This document shows, in pieces, positions 6,075-14,357 of a stretch of 15,523 bases of DNA (the stretch's first letter is position 1; each line of letters begins with the position of its first letter). Source of the stretch: an uncultured Oscillibacter sp. (GTDB lineage Bacteria > Bacillota > Clostridia > Oscillospirales > Oscillospiraceae). The notes under the pieces are model-generated. The model was not told where the DNA came from. It was given only the letters and a program-made list of their open reading frames with translations, and ran no database searches. The stretch is taken from positions 1 through 15,523 of the forward strand of contig CAJFNE010000059.1 in the NCBI GenBank assembly GCA_904393855.1, written 5' to 3'. The position numbers were made by a program, and so were the translations under genes.

Positions 6075-6111
6075 AAGAGCCCGGCCGTCCCCAAGGGACG
6101 GCCGGGCTCTT
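6075..6111 (-). terminator. Strong hairpin after the HlyC/CorC gene
   Basis: A perfect 17-bp GC-rich stem (6075-6091 and 6095-6111) with loop CAA lies about 30 bp past the gene's stop. The U-tract is weak on the minus strand (GTGTGTCTCTTG). The stem length suggests termination or 3'-end protection. Confidence 0.7.
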
Positions 6112-6141
6112 TCCACGCCTTTTTATTGCACGATCCGACGG

Positions 6142-7494
6142 TCAGGAGGCGGATGCCTGCTCCTGCTCCGCGTCCGCCGCGGGCAGCTTCCGGACCAGGG
6201 CAGACTGCACCTGGTGCTCCTGAATGTCCTCCACCTGGATAACAAGATTATCCACGGTCAGCTCCACCTGGGTACCGTCCCGGGGGACCTGCCCCAGCGC
6301 GTCAAAAACCAGGCCGCTGAAAGTATCGTAGTCCTCCTCCGGCAGGGAGATCCCCAGCGCGGTCTCCACCTCGTCCAACTCGGCGGAGCCCTGGACGCGC
6401 CAGACGCCCTCGCCCACCTCTACCACCGGCGGCACCTTCTGGGTGGGCGTGTCGTCCTCCAGGTCGCCCACCAGCTGCTCCACCAGGTCGTTGAGGGTGA
6501 CAATGCCGCTCATGCCGCCATACTCGTCCAGCACCACCGCCAGGGAGCAGTGCTCCCGGCGCATGTTGCGGAACAGCACGTCGGCCTTGACGCTCTCCGG
6601 CACGAAGTAGGCCGGCTGAATGGCCGCCGCCAGCACCGCCTCCCGGCTGCGATCCGCCAGGCGGAAGTAGTCCCGGGCGTTGAGAATCCCCACGATGTGA
6701 TCGGCGGAGTCCTCGCACACCGGATACCGGGTGTGGCGGGTGGCCTGAATGGTCCGCTCCCAGGCATCCATGTCCTCGTCCATCCACAGCAGGTCCACGT
6801 CCGTGCGGTGGGTGGCGATCTCACCGGCGGTCAGGTCGTCAAAAGCAAAGACATTCTGGATGAAAGTCTGCTCCTCCCGGTCGATGGCGCCTTTCTCGCC
6901 GCCGGCGTCCACCATCATGCGGATGTCCTCCTCGCTGACATCCTCGTCGGTCTCGTTGGGGTCAATGCCCAGCAGCCGCAGGACACCGTTGGTGGAGGCA
7001 GAGAGCAGCCATACCAGCGGGGCGCACAGCCGGGAGAGGGTGGAGATCAGGCCGGACATCCCCAGGGCCAGGGCGTCGGCTTTCCGCATGGCCACCCGCT
7101 TGGGCACCAGCTCGCCAAAGATCAGCGTCAGGTAGGAGAGCACCAGGGTGATCACCACCACCGCCAGGGTGTTCAGCACGGACCGGGGGATGGGGACGCC
7201 CATGCCCAGCAGCCACTCCGTCAGGGGCTCCGCGAAGTTGTCCGCCGCCAGGGCGCTGTTCAGGAAGCCGGACAGGGTGATGGCCACCTGGATGGTCGCC
7301 AGGAACTTGGCCGGCTGGCTGTTAAGGGCAGCCACCCGTTTGGCCCGCTTATCGCCCTCCTCCGCCATCTTGGCCACCCTGGCGTCGTTGACGGAGATAA
7401 AGGCGATCTCCGCGCAGGCAAAGACCGCGTTCAGCGCGATCAGCACCACCAGCAGCACCAGCATCCATATCATTGATGTATCCAAAAAAATCAT
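6142..7494 (-). CDS. HlyC/CorC family membrane protein (DUF21 + CBS pair + CorC_HlyC domain)
   Basis: A 450-residue protein of the family often labelled hemolysin-like, related to CorC/CNNM proteins implicated in Mg2+ (and Co2+) efflux or homeostasis. The DUF21 transmembrane domain spans about residues 1-190, with hydrophobic segments near 8-30, 65-85, 107-128 and 142-165. The CBS pair that binds adenine nucleotides is at about 220-345. The C-terminal CorC_HlyC domain is at about 355-435. The start is uncertain: ATG 7494 is only 1 nt from GAGG, whereas TTG 7485 would have about 10-nt spacing and ATG 7473 also keeps the first helix. A long leader with a short acidic ORF and a terminator precedes it, pointing to attenuation control. 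Confidence 0.88.
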   Translation of the reverse strand: MIFLDTSMIWMLVLLVVLIALNAVFACAEIAFISVNDARVAKMAEEGDKRAKRVAALNSQPAKFLATIQVAITLSGFLNSALAADNFAEPLTEWLLGMGVPIPRSVLNTLAVVVITLVLSYLTLIFGELVPKRVAMRKADALALGMSGLISTLSRLCAPLVWLLSASTNGVLRLLGIDPNETDEDVSEEDIRMMVDAGGEKGAIDREEQTFIQNVFAFDDLTAGEIATHRTDVDLLWMDEDMDAWERTIQATRHTRYPVCEDSADHIVGILNARDYFRLADRSREAVLAAAIQPAYFVPESVKADVLFRNMRREHCSLAVVLDEYGGMSGIVTLNDLVEQLVGDLEDDTPTQKVPPVVEVGEGVWRVQGSAELDEVETALGISLPEEDYDTFSGLVFDALGQVPRDGTQVELTVDNLVIQVEDIQEHQVQSALVRKLPAADAEQEQASAS

Positions 7495-7564
7495 ACCTCA
7501 CTTTTTATGTCGGAGGCGTCCGCAGGGGCCGCGCAGCTTCTCCCTCTCCTCCAGCAAAATCCCT

Positions 7565-7620
7565 TAAAAAAGCAAAGACGACCTGACCCGCTGCCCTCCT
7601 GGGGCCCGAGTCCTGTCGTC
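7565..7620 (-). terminator. Intrinsic terminator inside the CorC-gene leader (attenuator)
   Basis: On the minus strand GACGAC (7615-7620) pairs with GTCGTC (7577-7582). Inside, GACTCG pairs with CGGGTC and GCCC with GGGC across small AG/AG and G/AG internal loops. TTTGCTTTTTT follows. It lies between the promoter and the membrane-protein gene, so transcription must pass it. The 3' arm GGGTC-AG-GTCGTC can also pair with GACGAC-AGC-GACCC in the upstream leader ORF (about 7653-7666), giving a competing fold. Confidence 0.75.
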
Positions 7621-7675
7621 ACACGTACATGATGTATAAATGGGTTTCGCTGGGGTCGCTGTCGTCGGCGTCCAT
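7619..7675 (-). CDS. 18-residue acidic leader peptide of the CorC gene
   Basis: ATG 7675 opens MDADDSDPSETHLYIMYV and stops at TGA 7619-7621. GGAGG (7690-7694) lies 14 nt upstream; a small hairpin GTTT-GGT-AAAC between it and the ATG may shorten the distance. The ORF begins within about 30 nt of the transcription start and its stop overlaps the first bases of the 5' terminator arm, the geometry of a translation-controlled attenuator. Residues 2-10 are almost all Asp/Glu with Pro and Ser. In enteric mgtA leaders, acidic or proline-rich nascent peptides destabilise ribosomes at low Mg2+; the similarity here is of type, not homology. A decayed N-terminus of a CorC paralogue is an alternative. 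Confidence 0.6.
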   Translation of the reverse strand: MDADDSDPSETHLYIMYV

Positions 7676-7710
7676 CTGCGTTTACCAAACCTCCGCTTAA
7701 TAGTGATGTT

Positions 7711-7739
7711 ATTATACCGCCCGCGGCCTGTCTTGTCAA
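7711..7739 (-). promoter_or_regulatory. Perfect-consensus sigma-A promoter of the CorC transcript
   Basis: TTGACA (7734-7739) and TATAAT (7711-7716) on the minus strand are separated by exactly 17 bp, all 12 hexamer positions matching consensus. The start would be near 7704, leaving a leader of about 210 nt. Such a strong promoter followed by a terminator fits control after initiation. The 7495-7850 gap thus holds this promoter, the leader ORF, the attenuator and the terminator of glgP. Confidence 0.92.
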
Positions 7740-7791
7740 TCCGCCCCGGGAAAACTTTACATGCTCTAAACAAAATCTGGAAATCCGCCGG

Positions 7792-7824
7792 TGAAAACGA
7801 AGGCCCCGGCGTCTGCCGGGGCCT
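7792..7824 (-). terminator. Terminator of the glycogen operon
   Basis: AGGCCCCGGC (7801-7810) and GCCGGGGCCT (7815-7824) form a perfect 10-bp stem with a 4-nt loop. On the minus strand TTCGTTTTC follows. It comes 26 bp after the glgP stop and closes the operon. Confidence 0.85.
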
Positions 7825-7850
7825 CCTGTCCATATAGGAGAAAGCTGTTC

Positions 7851-10233
7851 TTATCGATGGGGCACGTGCCAGATGTTGTCGGCGTACTCCGCCACCGCCC
7901 GGTCCGCGGCGAAGATGCCGCTGCGGGCGATATTGTGCAGACTCATCTGGTTCCAGCGCCGCTGGTCCTGATAGGTCTCCACCATCTGGCGCTCCGCGCC
8001 GCAGTAGGCCTGGAAGTCCGCCAGCAGCAGGTACTCATCGGCGGGGCTGCCGCCGGCGCCGAACAGCAGCCGCTGGTACAGGTCGTCATAGGTCACGCCG
8101 TCCCGGAAGCCGGTGCGCAGCGCGTCCAGACAGCGGCGCAGCTGGGGGTCCCGGTTGTAGAGCCGCTGGGGGATATACCCCTCCCGCTTCAGCTCCGCCA
8201 CCTCGTCCGCCCGCAGGCCGAAGAGGAACATGTTCTCATCCCCCAGCACGTCGTGCATCTCCACGTTGGCGCCGTCCAGGGTGCCCACCGTCAGGGCGCC
8301 ATTCATCATGAACTTCATGTTGCCGGTGCCGCTGGCCTCCTTGCCGGCGGTGGAGATCTGCTGGCTGACCTCGCTGGCGGGCATCAGCCGCTCCGCCAGG
8401 GACACCCGGTAGTTCTCCAGGAACACCACCTGCAGCTTATCCTTACAGATGGGATCGTGAGCGATCTGGTCCGCCAGGGAGTTGATGAGCCGGATGATCC
8501 GCTTAGCCACCGCGTACCCCGGCGCGGCCTTGGCGCCAAAGAGGAACGTGTGGGGGCGGGTGATGGCGTTCGGGTCGTCCTGGAGCTTCTGGTACAGGGC
8601 GATGATATGCAGCACGTTCAAAAGCTGCCGCTTGTACTCGTGGAGCCGCTTCACCTGCACGTCGAAGATGGCGTCCGGGTTCAGCTCCACGCCCCGGGTC
8701 CGCCGGGCGTAGTCCGTGAAGTCCAGCTTGTTGCGCCGCTTGATCTCCCCCAGCCGGTCCAAAACGGTCTGGTCGTCGGCGTAGTCGTCCAGCTTCCGCA
8801 GGGTCAGGGGCTTCATCAGGTAGTCATCCCCGCCGGTGAGATCCTTGATGAGGCTGTCCAGCCCCGGGTTGATCTCGCTGAGCCACCGGCGGTGGTCGAT
8901 GCCGTTGGTGACGTTCTGGAACTTCCAGGGCTCCATGCCGTAGGCGTCCTTGAAGACGTCCTTCTTCAAAATCTCCGAGTGGAGGCCGCTGACACCGTTG
9001 ACCGCCATGCCGCCGGCGATGCACAGGTTCGCCATGCGGACCTCGCCGCCCCAGATGATGGCCATTCTCTGGGTCTTGTTCTCGTCGTGGTAGAAGTCCT
9101 CCACCCGCTTCTGCCAGCGGCGGGAGATCTCCATGGTGATCTGCCAGATCCGGGGCAGGAAGTGCTCAAACAGGTTCTGGGGCCAGCGCTCCAGAGCCTC
9201 CGCCAGAACGGTGTGGTTCGTATAGGCCACGGACTGGGTGGTGATGCTCCACGCCTCGTCCCAGTTCATGCCGGCCTCGTCGATGAAGATCCGCATCAGC
9301 TCCGGGATCACCAGGGCCGGGTGGGTGTCGTTGATCTGCAGCACGTTCTTCTCATGGAAGTTCTTCAGCGTGCCATAGACGTCCAGGTGCTTCTTCACAA
9401 TATACTGCACCGTGGCGGAGACGAAGAAGTACTGCTGCTTGAGGCGCAGGGACTTGCCCTCCAGGTGGTTGTCCTCCGGGTAGAGGATCTTGGCGATGGT
9501 CTCCGCCATGGCCTCCTCCTCGGTGGCCTTCAGATACTCGCCCCGGGAGAACAGGGCCATATCCACCGGCTTGGTGGACTTGGCGTCCCACAGCCGCAGG
9601 GTATTGACGTGATGGGTGTCATAGCCGGCCACCACCATGTCGCAGGGAATCGCCAGCACTGTGGTGGCTCCCTCGTTGACAATGTGCAGGTGCCCATCGT
9701 CCCAGAACTCCCGCAGGGTCCCGCCGAAGCGGACCTCCTGGGCCTCCTCGGGCTTGGGCAGCAGCCAGGCGGAGCCCAGCCCCTTCCAATCGTCCGGCAG
9801 CTCCACCTGCTGGCCCTCCACGATCTTCTGCTTGAAGATGCCCAGCTCATAGCAGATGGAGTAGCCGGTGGCGGGGATCTCCAGGGTGGTCATGGAGTCC
9901 AGATAGCAGGCGGCCAGGCGGGAAGATGTTGGCCGCCTGGAAGCCCAGGCCCTCCAGCGCCTGGCGCAGCTGGGGAAGCACCCCCAGGTTGTAGGCGTTC
10001 TTCATCAGGCTGCGGCCCATGAGGAACTCCAGGGACAGGTAGTGCACCTGCTTCTTCTGCTCCAGGCGGGTCTCCTTGTTGGTCTCCACGCCGCGGATGG
10101 CCATCACGTCCCGGAGCACCAGGGCGCTGGCCTTCATCATCTCCTGCTCGGTGGCCTCCTCCGGCGTCTTGCCGAAATTCAGCATCAGCTTGGCGATGAG
10201 AGCCTCTTGCAGTTGTTTGGTGGTATATGGCAT
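7851..10233 (-). pseudogene. glgP: Glycogen phosphorylase, frameshifted by a roughly 41-bp deletion
   Basis: Glycogen phosphorylase releases glucose-1-phosphate from glycogen using PLP. Frame one starts at ATG 10233 (AAGGAG 8 nt upstream) and is normal for 104 residues to N-I-F. Then the frame shifts and stops at 9847. The other frame resumes as R-L-A-A-C-Y-L-D-S-M and runs normally to 7851. Between them the family has about 14 residues including D-A-G-L-G-N-G-G-L-G. Here they are absent and one extra base shifts the frame, equal to loss of about 41 bp at 9921/9922. The lost loop lies at the active site, so restoring the frame alone would not restore activity. The PLP-lysine region E-A-S-G-T-G-N-M-K is intact. 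Without the deletion the protein would be about 807 residues, a normal length. Confidence 0.9.
9907..9939. repeat. 9-bp inverted repeat flanking the glgP deletion junction
   Basis: CAGGCGGCC (9907-9915) and GGCCGCCTG (9931-9939) are perfect inverted copies with a 15-nt spacer that contains the deletion junction. The left copy may have come close to the right only because of the deletion. Such hairpins can promote slippage or disturb assembly. Confidence 0.6.
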
Positions 10234-10245
10234 GTGCTTGTCTCC

Positions 10246-11955
10246 TTATTCCGCCGCGGTGGTCTTTCTGGGTTTTGCGGCGGTTCCTTTCTTTTTGGTC
10301 TCTTTCTTAGCGGCAGGTCTCCGCCTCGGCTTCGCCGGAGCAGGGGACTCCGGGGCGGGCGCTTCCGCAGTCTCCGCCTCTGGGACCGGCGTCTCCGCAG
10401 TCTCTGCCTCCGGGGCGGTCTCCGGCGTGGGCGCCGCCGCTTCCGCCGGCTGCTCCGCTGGGGCGGCGGGGACCGTCTCAGCGTCCGCCGGCTCCTCCGT
10501 CCTCTCCGGCGGGGCCCAGTGCTGGCCGGTGATCCCGGCGTAGATCCGCAGATACTCCTGGGCGCTGCGCTCCCAGCTGAAGTCGCTGTTCATGGCCCGC
10601 TGGCGCAGCCGGCCAAAGGCCTCCGGATAGTCCTTGTACAGGTACACGGCCTCCCGGATCACATAGAGCATGTCGCCGCTGGAGTAGTTGGCGAAAGTGA
10701 AGCCGTTGCCGGACTCCCGCCAGGACTCATAGGGCTGCACCGTATCCTTCAGGCCGCCGGTCTCCCGGACGATGGGCACCGTACCATAGCGCATGGCGAT
10801 CATCTGGCTCAGGCCGCAGGGCTCACTCTTGGAGGGCATCAGGAACAGGTCCGCGCCGGCATAGATGGCCATGGACAGCTCCTCGTTATAGTCCAGCCGC
10901 ACCGCCATCCGGCCGCTGTGCTGCTGGGCGGCCCAGTGGAAGAACTCCTCGTACTTCCGGTCACCCTTGCCCAGCACCACCAGCTGAATGGGGAGCTCCA
11001 TCATATCATGAAGCACCTCACAAATCAAGTCCAATCCCTTGTGGGACACCAGCCGGCTCACCACGGCCACGATGGGTGTGTGGGGCTCCTCCCGCAGGCC
11101 CAGCATCCGCTGAAGCACCGCCTTGTCCTCGTCCTTCCCGCTCATATCCTTTGCCGAATAGTTCACCGCGATGCGCGGGTCGGTCTCCGGATCGTAGAGC
11201 TTCATGTCGATGCCGTTGAGCACACCGGAGAGCTTGTAGTCGCACTTATTGATGATCCCCTCCAGGTGGTGGGCAAAATAGGGCATCTTCAGCTCGTTGG
11301 CGTAGGTGGGGGACACGGCGGTGACGGCGTCGGCGCAGAGGATGGCGCCCTTGAGGAGGTTCACGTCGCCGTCCATCAGCAGCGTGCCGTCCTTGGCCCA
11401 GCCGGAGTCCAGGCCGAACAGGTCGCCCAGGATGTACGGGTTGAAGCGGCCCTGATACTCGATGTTATGAACGGTCAGCACCGTGCGGACGCTCCGGTAG
11501 CGGTCCTCCCGCACGCCGTCGTCCTTCAGGTAGATGGGCACCAGGGCGGTCTGCCAGTCGTTGCAATGGATGACCTCCGGCCAGAACTTCAGATGCCCCA
11601 GCATCCGCACCACAGCCCGGGAGAAGAAAGCGAACCGCTCGCCGTCGTCCATGTAGCCGTAGAGCTCCGGCCGGCCGAAGTACTGCTCGTTGTCCAGGAA
11701 ATACCAGGTCACCCCGTCCCGCTGCAGGGAGAAGAGGCCGCAGTAGCTGTGCCGCCAGGCCAGGTCCACGTAGTCGTAGCACTCAAAATACAGCTGGTCC
11801 CCGAAGCGCTCCTTGACCTTTTGGTACAGCGGCAGCACCACGGCCACGTCCGCGCCCGCCGCCGCCAATGCCGGCGGCAGAGACCCGGCCACATCCGCCA
11901 GTCCTCCCGTTTTGCAGAAAGGCGCCGCCTCGCTGGTTGCGTATAGAATCCTCAT
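10246..11955 (-). CDS. glgA: Glycogen synthase (ADP-glucose dependent) with an unusual C-terminal tail
   Basis: Transfers glucose from ADP-glucose to the growing alpha-1,4-glucan in the cytoplasm (GT5 family). The product is 569 residues. The catalytic core is residues 1-480, with K-T-G-G-L-A-D-V (15-22) for ADP-glucose binding, H-N-I-E-Y-Q-G at 163-169, R-L-V-S-H-K-G-L (301-308) and S-E-P-C-G-L-S-Q (377-384). Residues 481-569 are extra compared with the usual length near 480: an Ala/Pro/Glu-rich, partly repeated stretch (P-E-A-E-T-A-E) and then a Lys/Arg-rich end from about 542. ATG 11955 has AAAGGAG 5 nt upstream; an in-frame ATG at 12015 has none. It follows glgD by 81 nt and precedes glgP by 12 nt. 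Confidence 0.95.
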   Translation of the reverse strand: MRILYATSEAAPFCKTGGLADVAGSLPPALAAAGADVAVVLPLYQKVKERFGDQLYFECYDYVDLAWRHSYCGLFSLQRDGVTWYFLDNEQYFGRPELYGYMDDGERFAFFSRAVVRMLGHLKFWPEVIHCNDWQTALVPIYLKDDGVREDRYRSVRTVLTVHNIEYQGRFNPYILGDLFGLDSGWAKDGTLLMDGDVNLLKGAILCADAVTAVSPTYANELKMPYFAHHLEGIINKCDYKLSGVLNGIDMKLYDPETDPRIAVNYSAKDMSGKDEDKAVLQRMLGLREEPHTPIVAVVSRLVSHKGLDLICEVLHDMMELPIQLVVLGKGDRKYEEFFHWAAQQHSGRMAVRLDYNEELSMAIYAGADLFLMPSKSEPCGLSQMIAMRYGTVPIVRETGGLKDTVQPYESWRESGNGFTFANYSSGDMLYVIREAVYLYKDYPEAFGRLRQRAMNSDFSWERSAQEYLRIYAGITGQHWAPPERTEEPADAETVPAAPAEQPAEAAAPTPETAPEAETAETPVPEAETAEAPAPESPAPAKPRRRPAAKKETKKKGTAAKPRKTTAAE

Positions 11956-12022
11956 GTCTGCTCCTTTCCTCCCCCTCCGCGGAAGGGGAATCCATATGTC
12001 ATCATCCCTGTCCATGCGCGCC

Positions 12023-12057
12023 GCGAAAGGCAGCCGCTATACAACGCTGCCTTTCGC
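12023..12057 (-). repeat. Inverted repeat at the glgD end (intercistronic hairpin)
   Basis: GCGAAAGGCAGC (12023-12034) and GCTGCCTTTCGC (12046-12057) form a perfect 12-bp stem with an 11-nt loop that contains the glgD stop. No T-run follows on the minus strand, so it is probably not a full terminator. It might protect the glgBCD message or set a lower level of glgA and glgP. Confidence 0.55.
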
Positions 12058-13149
12058 AACCACAATCGGGTAGGTCTGGTGTCCCATCAGGGTCCGGTCC
12101 GGCAGGATCTCCACGTCCTTGTCCGTGATAACGCAGGAGAGCTTCGCGCCGTGCCGGACCACCGTCTCCTTGAAGAGCACGCAGCCGCGCACCTCCGCGC
12201 CCTCCTCCACCACCACGCCGGGGAACAGGACGGAGTTCTCCACCGTCCCTTGGATATCGCAGCCCTCCGCCACCAGGGAGTCCACGCAGCGGCCGTCCAC
12301 CCCCACATAGGTGGAGGACTTATCCGCGCCCTTGGCCCAGATGGGCCGCTCCGGGGTGAACAGGTCCGCCCGGATGGCCGGGTCCAGCAGCTGCATGCTG
12401 CGGTCATAGTACTCCTGCACGGAGCGGATCTGGGCGGCAAAGCCATTCCAGATGTAGCCCCGCAGGTTCAGCTGGTCCTTCCGGGCCTGCAGCACATCCC
12501 GCCGCCAGCTGAACAGGTCCTTGCCGTTGCAGTCGTCCACCAGCTCCTTCAGGAGCTCGGTGGAGACAATGTAGACCTCCAGTCCCCGGTATCCCCGGGG
12601 GGTGTGCAGGCGGAAGAGGACCTCGGTGATGCGGCCCTGGCCGTCCATCTCAAAATAGGTGCCGTCATCGGTGGTGAAGCTGTCGTTTCCGCACACCACG
12701 GTGATGTCCGCGCCGGACTTCATATGGCTCTCGTAAATATCCGCCAGGGGCAGGTTCGCCACCAGGTCTCCGTCCATCAGGGCCACATGATCCTGCCGGA
12801 TGGAGTCCAGGTAGGAGCGGACGCCGGAAAGGGCCTCCATCTTTCCACGGAAAGGCAGCACGCCCCAGTTGTTCTGGTAGTTGAAAGGCGGCAGCAGGCG
12901 CAGTCCGCCCCGCTTGCGGCTCAGGCCCCATACCTTGCCGGTACCCAGGTGGTCCAGCATGCTCTGGTAGCGGCCGTGGAGCACCACGCCCACGTCGGTG
13001 ACGCCGGCGTTCACCAGGTTGGACAGGGAGAAATCCACCACCCGGTACCGGCCGCCGAAAGGAATGGACGCCACGGAGCGGATCTCCGCCAGCTCCCGCA
13101 GGTTGTTGCGCTTTTCATAGGCAAAAATGATCCCGTGCAGTCCGTTCAT
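12037..13149 (-). CDS. glgD: Glucose-1-phosphate adenylyltransferase regulatory subunit GlgD
   Basis: A 370-residue GlgC paralogue that forms a mixed complex with GlgC and raises its activity, known from Geobacillus and other Firmicutes. It keeps the fold (S-I-P-F-G-G-R-Y-R-V-V-D-F-S-L-S-N and a C-terminal left-handed beta-helix with hexapeptide-like repeats such as G-C-D-I-Q-G-T-V-E-N-S-V-L-F-P-G). It has lost the nucleotide-binding G-G-x-G-x-R loop: at that place stands Y-E-K-R-N-N-L. The catalytic S-G-D-H of GlgC reads M-D-G-D-L. It is therefore very probably non-catalytic. ATG 13149 overlaps the glgC stop as ATGA and has AGGAGG 7 nt upstream, inside glgC, so the two subunits are translated together. 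Confidence 0.93.
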   Translation of the reverse strand: MNGLHGIIFAYEKRNNLRELAEIRSVASIPFGGRYRVVDFSLSNLVNAGVTDVGVVLHGRYQSMLDHLGTGKVWGLSRKRGGLRLLPPFNYQNNWGVLPFRGKMEALSGVRSYLDSIRQDHVALMDGDLVANLPLADIYESHMKSGADITVVCGNDSFTTDDGTYFEMDGQGRITEVLFRLHTPRGYRGLEVYIVSTELLKELVDDCNGKDLFSWRRDVLQARKDQLNLRGYIWNGFAAQIRSVQEYYDRSMQLLDPAIRADLFTPERPIWAKGADKSSTYVGVDGRCVDSLVAEGCDIQGTVENSVLFPGVVVEEGAEVRGCVLFKETVVRHGAKLSCVITDKDVEILPDRTLMGHQTYPIVVAKGSVV

Positions 13150-14357
13150 TTGGACACCTCCTCACCGCTGCTGTTCAGCATGGTGCCAGGGGCGATCTGC
13201 CGGCCCGGCTCCACCTGGCAGCCCGGGCCCAGCACCGTCAAACCCCAGGCCGCGCCGTCGGCCACGCTCTCCGGCGTGCCGCCCACATGGCAGTCCCGGC
13301 CGATGCGGCAGCCCTCGCCCAAAATGGCGTACTCCACCACCGCGCCGGGCTCCACCACGGTGCCGGGCAGCACCACGGAGTAGCTGACCCGGGCGCCCTC
13401 GCCCACGACCACCCGGGGGGAGAGCACGGAGTTCTCCGCCGTCCCCTGGATCTCACTGCCCCGGTTGATGGCGCAGTGGGACATCCGGGCGTTATGGCCC
13501 ACAAAGGTGGGCGGCGCGTTCAGGGACCGGGCATAGATGGGCCAGGTCTCATCCCGCAGGTCCAGACCGGAGGTGGGGGAGAGCATATCCATGTTGGCGT
13601 CCCACAGGGATTCCAGGGTCCCCACGTCCTTCCAGTAGCCGTGGAAGCGGTAGGCCGCCATCCGCTCTCCCCGAGCGAGCATGGTGGGGATGATATTCTT
13701 GCCGAAGTCGTTTTCGGAGTCCACGTTGGCCTCGTCATCCGTCAGGTACTGGCGGAGCTTCTGCCAGGTGAACACGTAGATGCCCATGGACGCCAGGTTG
13801 CTCTTGGGCTCCTTGGGCTTCTCCTCAAACTCGGTGATCATATCCTGCTCGTCCACATTCATGATGCCGAAGCGGGATGCCTCCGCCCAGGGCACCTCCA
13901 TAACGGAGATGGTACAGGCGGCGCCGGCCTCCTTGTGGCGGGCCACCATCTTGGAGTAGTCCATCTTATAGATGTGGTCGCCGGAGAGGATCACAACATA
14001 GTCGGGATCATATAGATCTATGAAGCCGATATTCTGATAGATGGCGTTGGCCGTACCCTTGTACCAGGTACCGCCCTGGCTGCCCATGTAGGGCGGCAGG
14101 ATGTGCACGCCGCCGGTGGAGCTGTCCAGGTCCCAGGGCTGGCCGCTGCCGATGTAGCTGTTGAGTTCCAGGGGGCGGTACTGGGTCAGGACCCCCACGG
14201 TGTCGATGCCGGAGTTGCTGCAGTTGGAGAGGGGGAAGTCGATGATGCGGTACTTGCCGCCGAAGGGAACGGCGGGCTTGGCCATGGCGCCGGTGAGCAC
14301 GTACAGGCGGCTGCCCTGCCCTCCTGCCAGCAGCATGGCGATGCACTCTTTCTTCAT
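13146..14357 (-). CDS. glgC: Glucose-1-phosphate adenylyltransferase (ADP-glucose pyrophosphorylase)
   Basis: Makes ADP-glucose from glucose-1-phosphate and ATP, the committed step of glycogen synthesis. The product is 403 residues, a usual length. Nucleotide loop A-G-G-Q-G-S-R-L at 11-18, then A-K-P-A-V-P-F-G-G-K-Y-R-I-I-D-F-P-L-S-N from 26. The catalytic L-S-G-D-H is at 125-129, the sugar-phosphate site F-E-E-K-P at 177-181 and Y-W-K-D-V-G-T at 241-247. A left-handed beta-helix follows (about 300-395). All catalytic landmarks are present, in contrast with GlgD next door. ATG 14357 overlaps the glgB stop (ATGA), with AAGGAG about 11 nt upstream, and the gene overlaps glgD by 4 nt. Confidence 0.95.
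   Translation of the reverse strand: MKKECIAMLLAGGQGSRLYVLTGAMAKPAVPFGGKYRIIDFPLSNCSNSGIDTVGVLTQYRPLELNSYIGSGQPWDLDSSTGGVHILPPYMGSQGGTWYKGTANAIYQNIGFIDLYDPDYVVILSGDHIYKMDYSKMVARHKEAGAACTISVMEVPWAEASRFGIMNVDEQDMITEFEEKPKEPKSNLASMGIYVFTWQKLRQYLTDDEANVDSENDFGKNIIPTMLARGERMAAYRFHGYWKDVGTLESLWDANMDMLSPTSGLDLRDETWPIYARSLNAPPTFVGHNARMSHCAINRGSEIQGTAENSVLSPRVVVGEGARVSYSVVLPGTVVEPGAVVEYAILGEGCRIGRDCHVGGTPESVADGAAWGLTVLGPGCQVEPGRQIAPGTMLNSSGEEVSK

Noticed and set aside
7565..7710. The CorC leader as an M-box, fluoride, manganese (yybP-ykoY) or NiCo riboswitch.
   Set aside because: None of the conserved cores I know for these classes was found; a short ORF plus terminator explains the leader better.
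9847..9930. Programmed ribosomal frameshifting in glgP.
   Set aside because: There is no slippery site or stimulatory signal, and about 14 conserved active-site residues are missing, so a frameshift would not give a normal enzyme.
7791..10022. A 743-codon plus-strand open frame opposite glgP (and similar ones opposite glgA, glgD, glgC and corC).
   Set aside because: These are antisense shadows caused by high GC at third positions; the minus-strand proteins are clear family members.
11956..12015. An earlier GlgA start at ATG 12015.
   Set aside because: No SD is in front of it, and the family starts at M-R-I-L-Y-A-T-S-E, which follows a strong SD at 11955.
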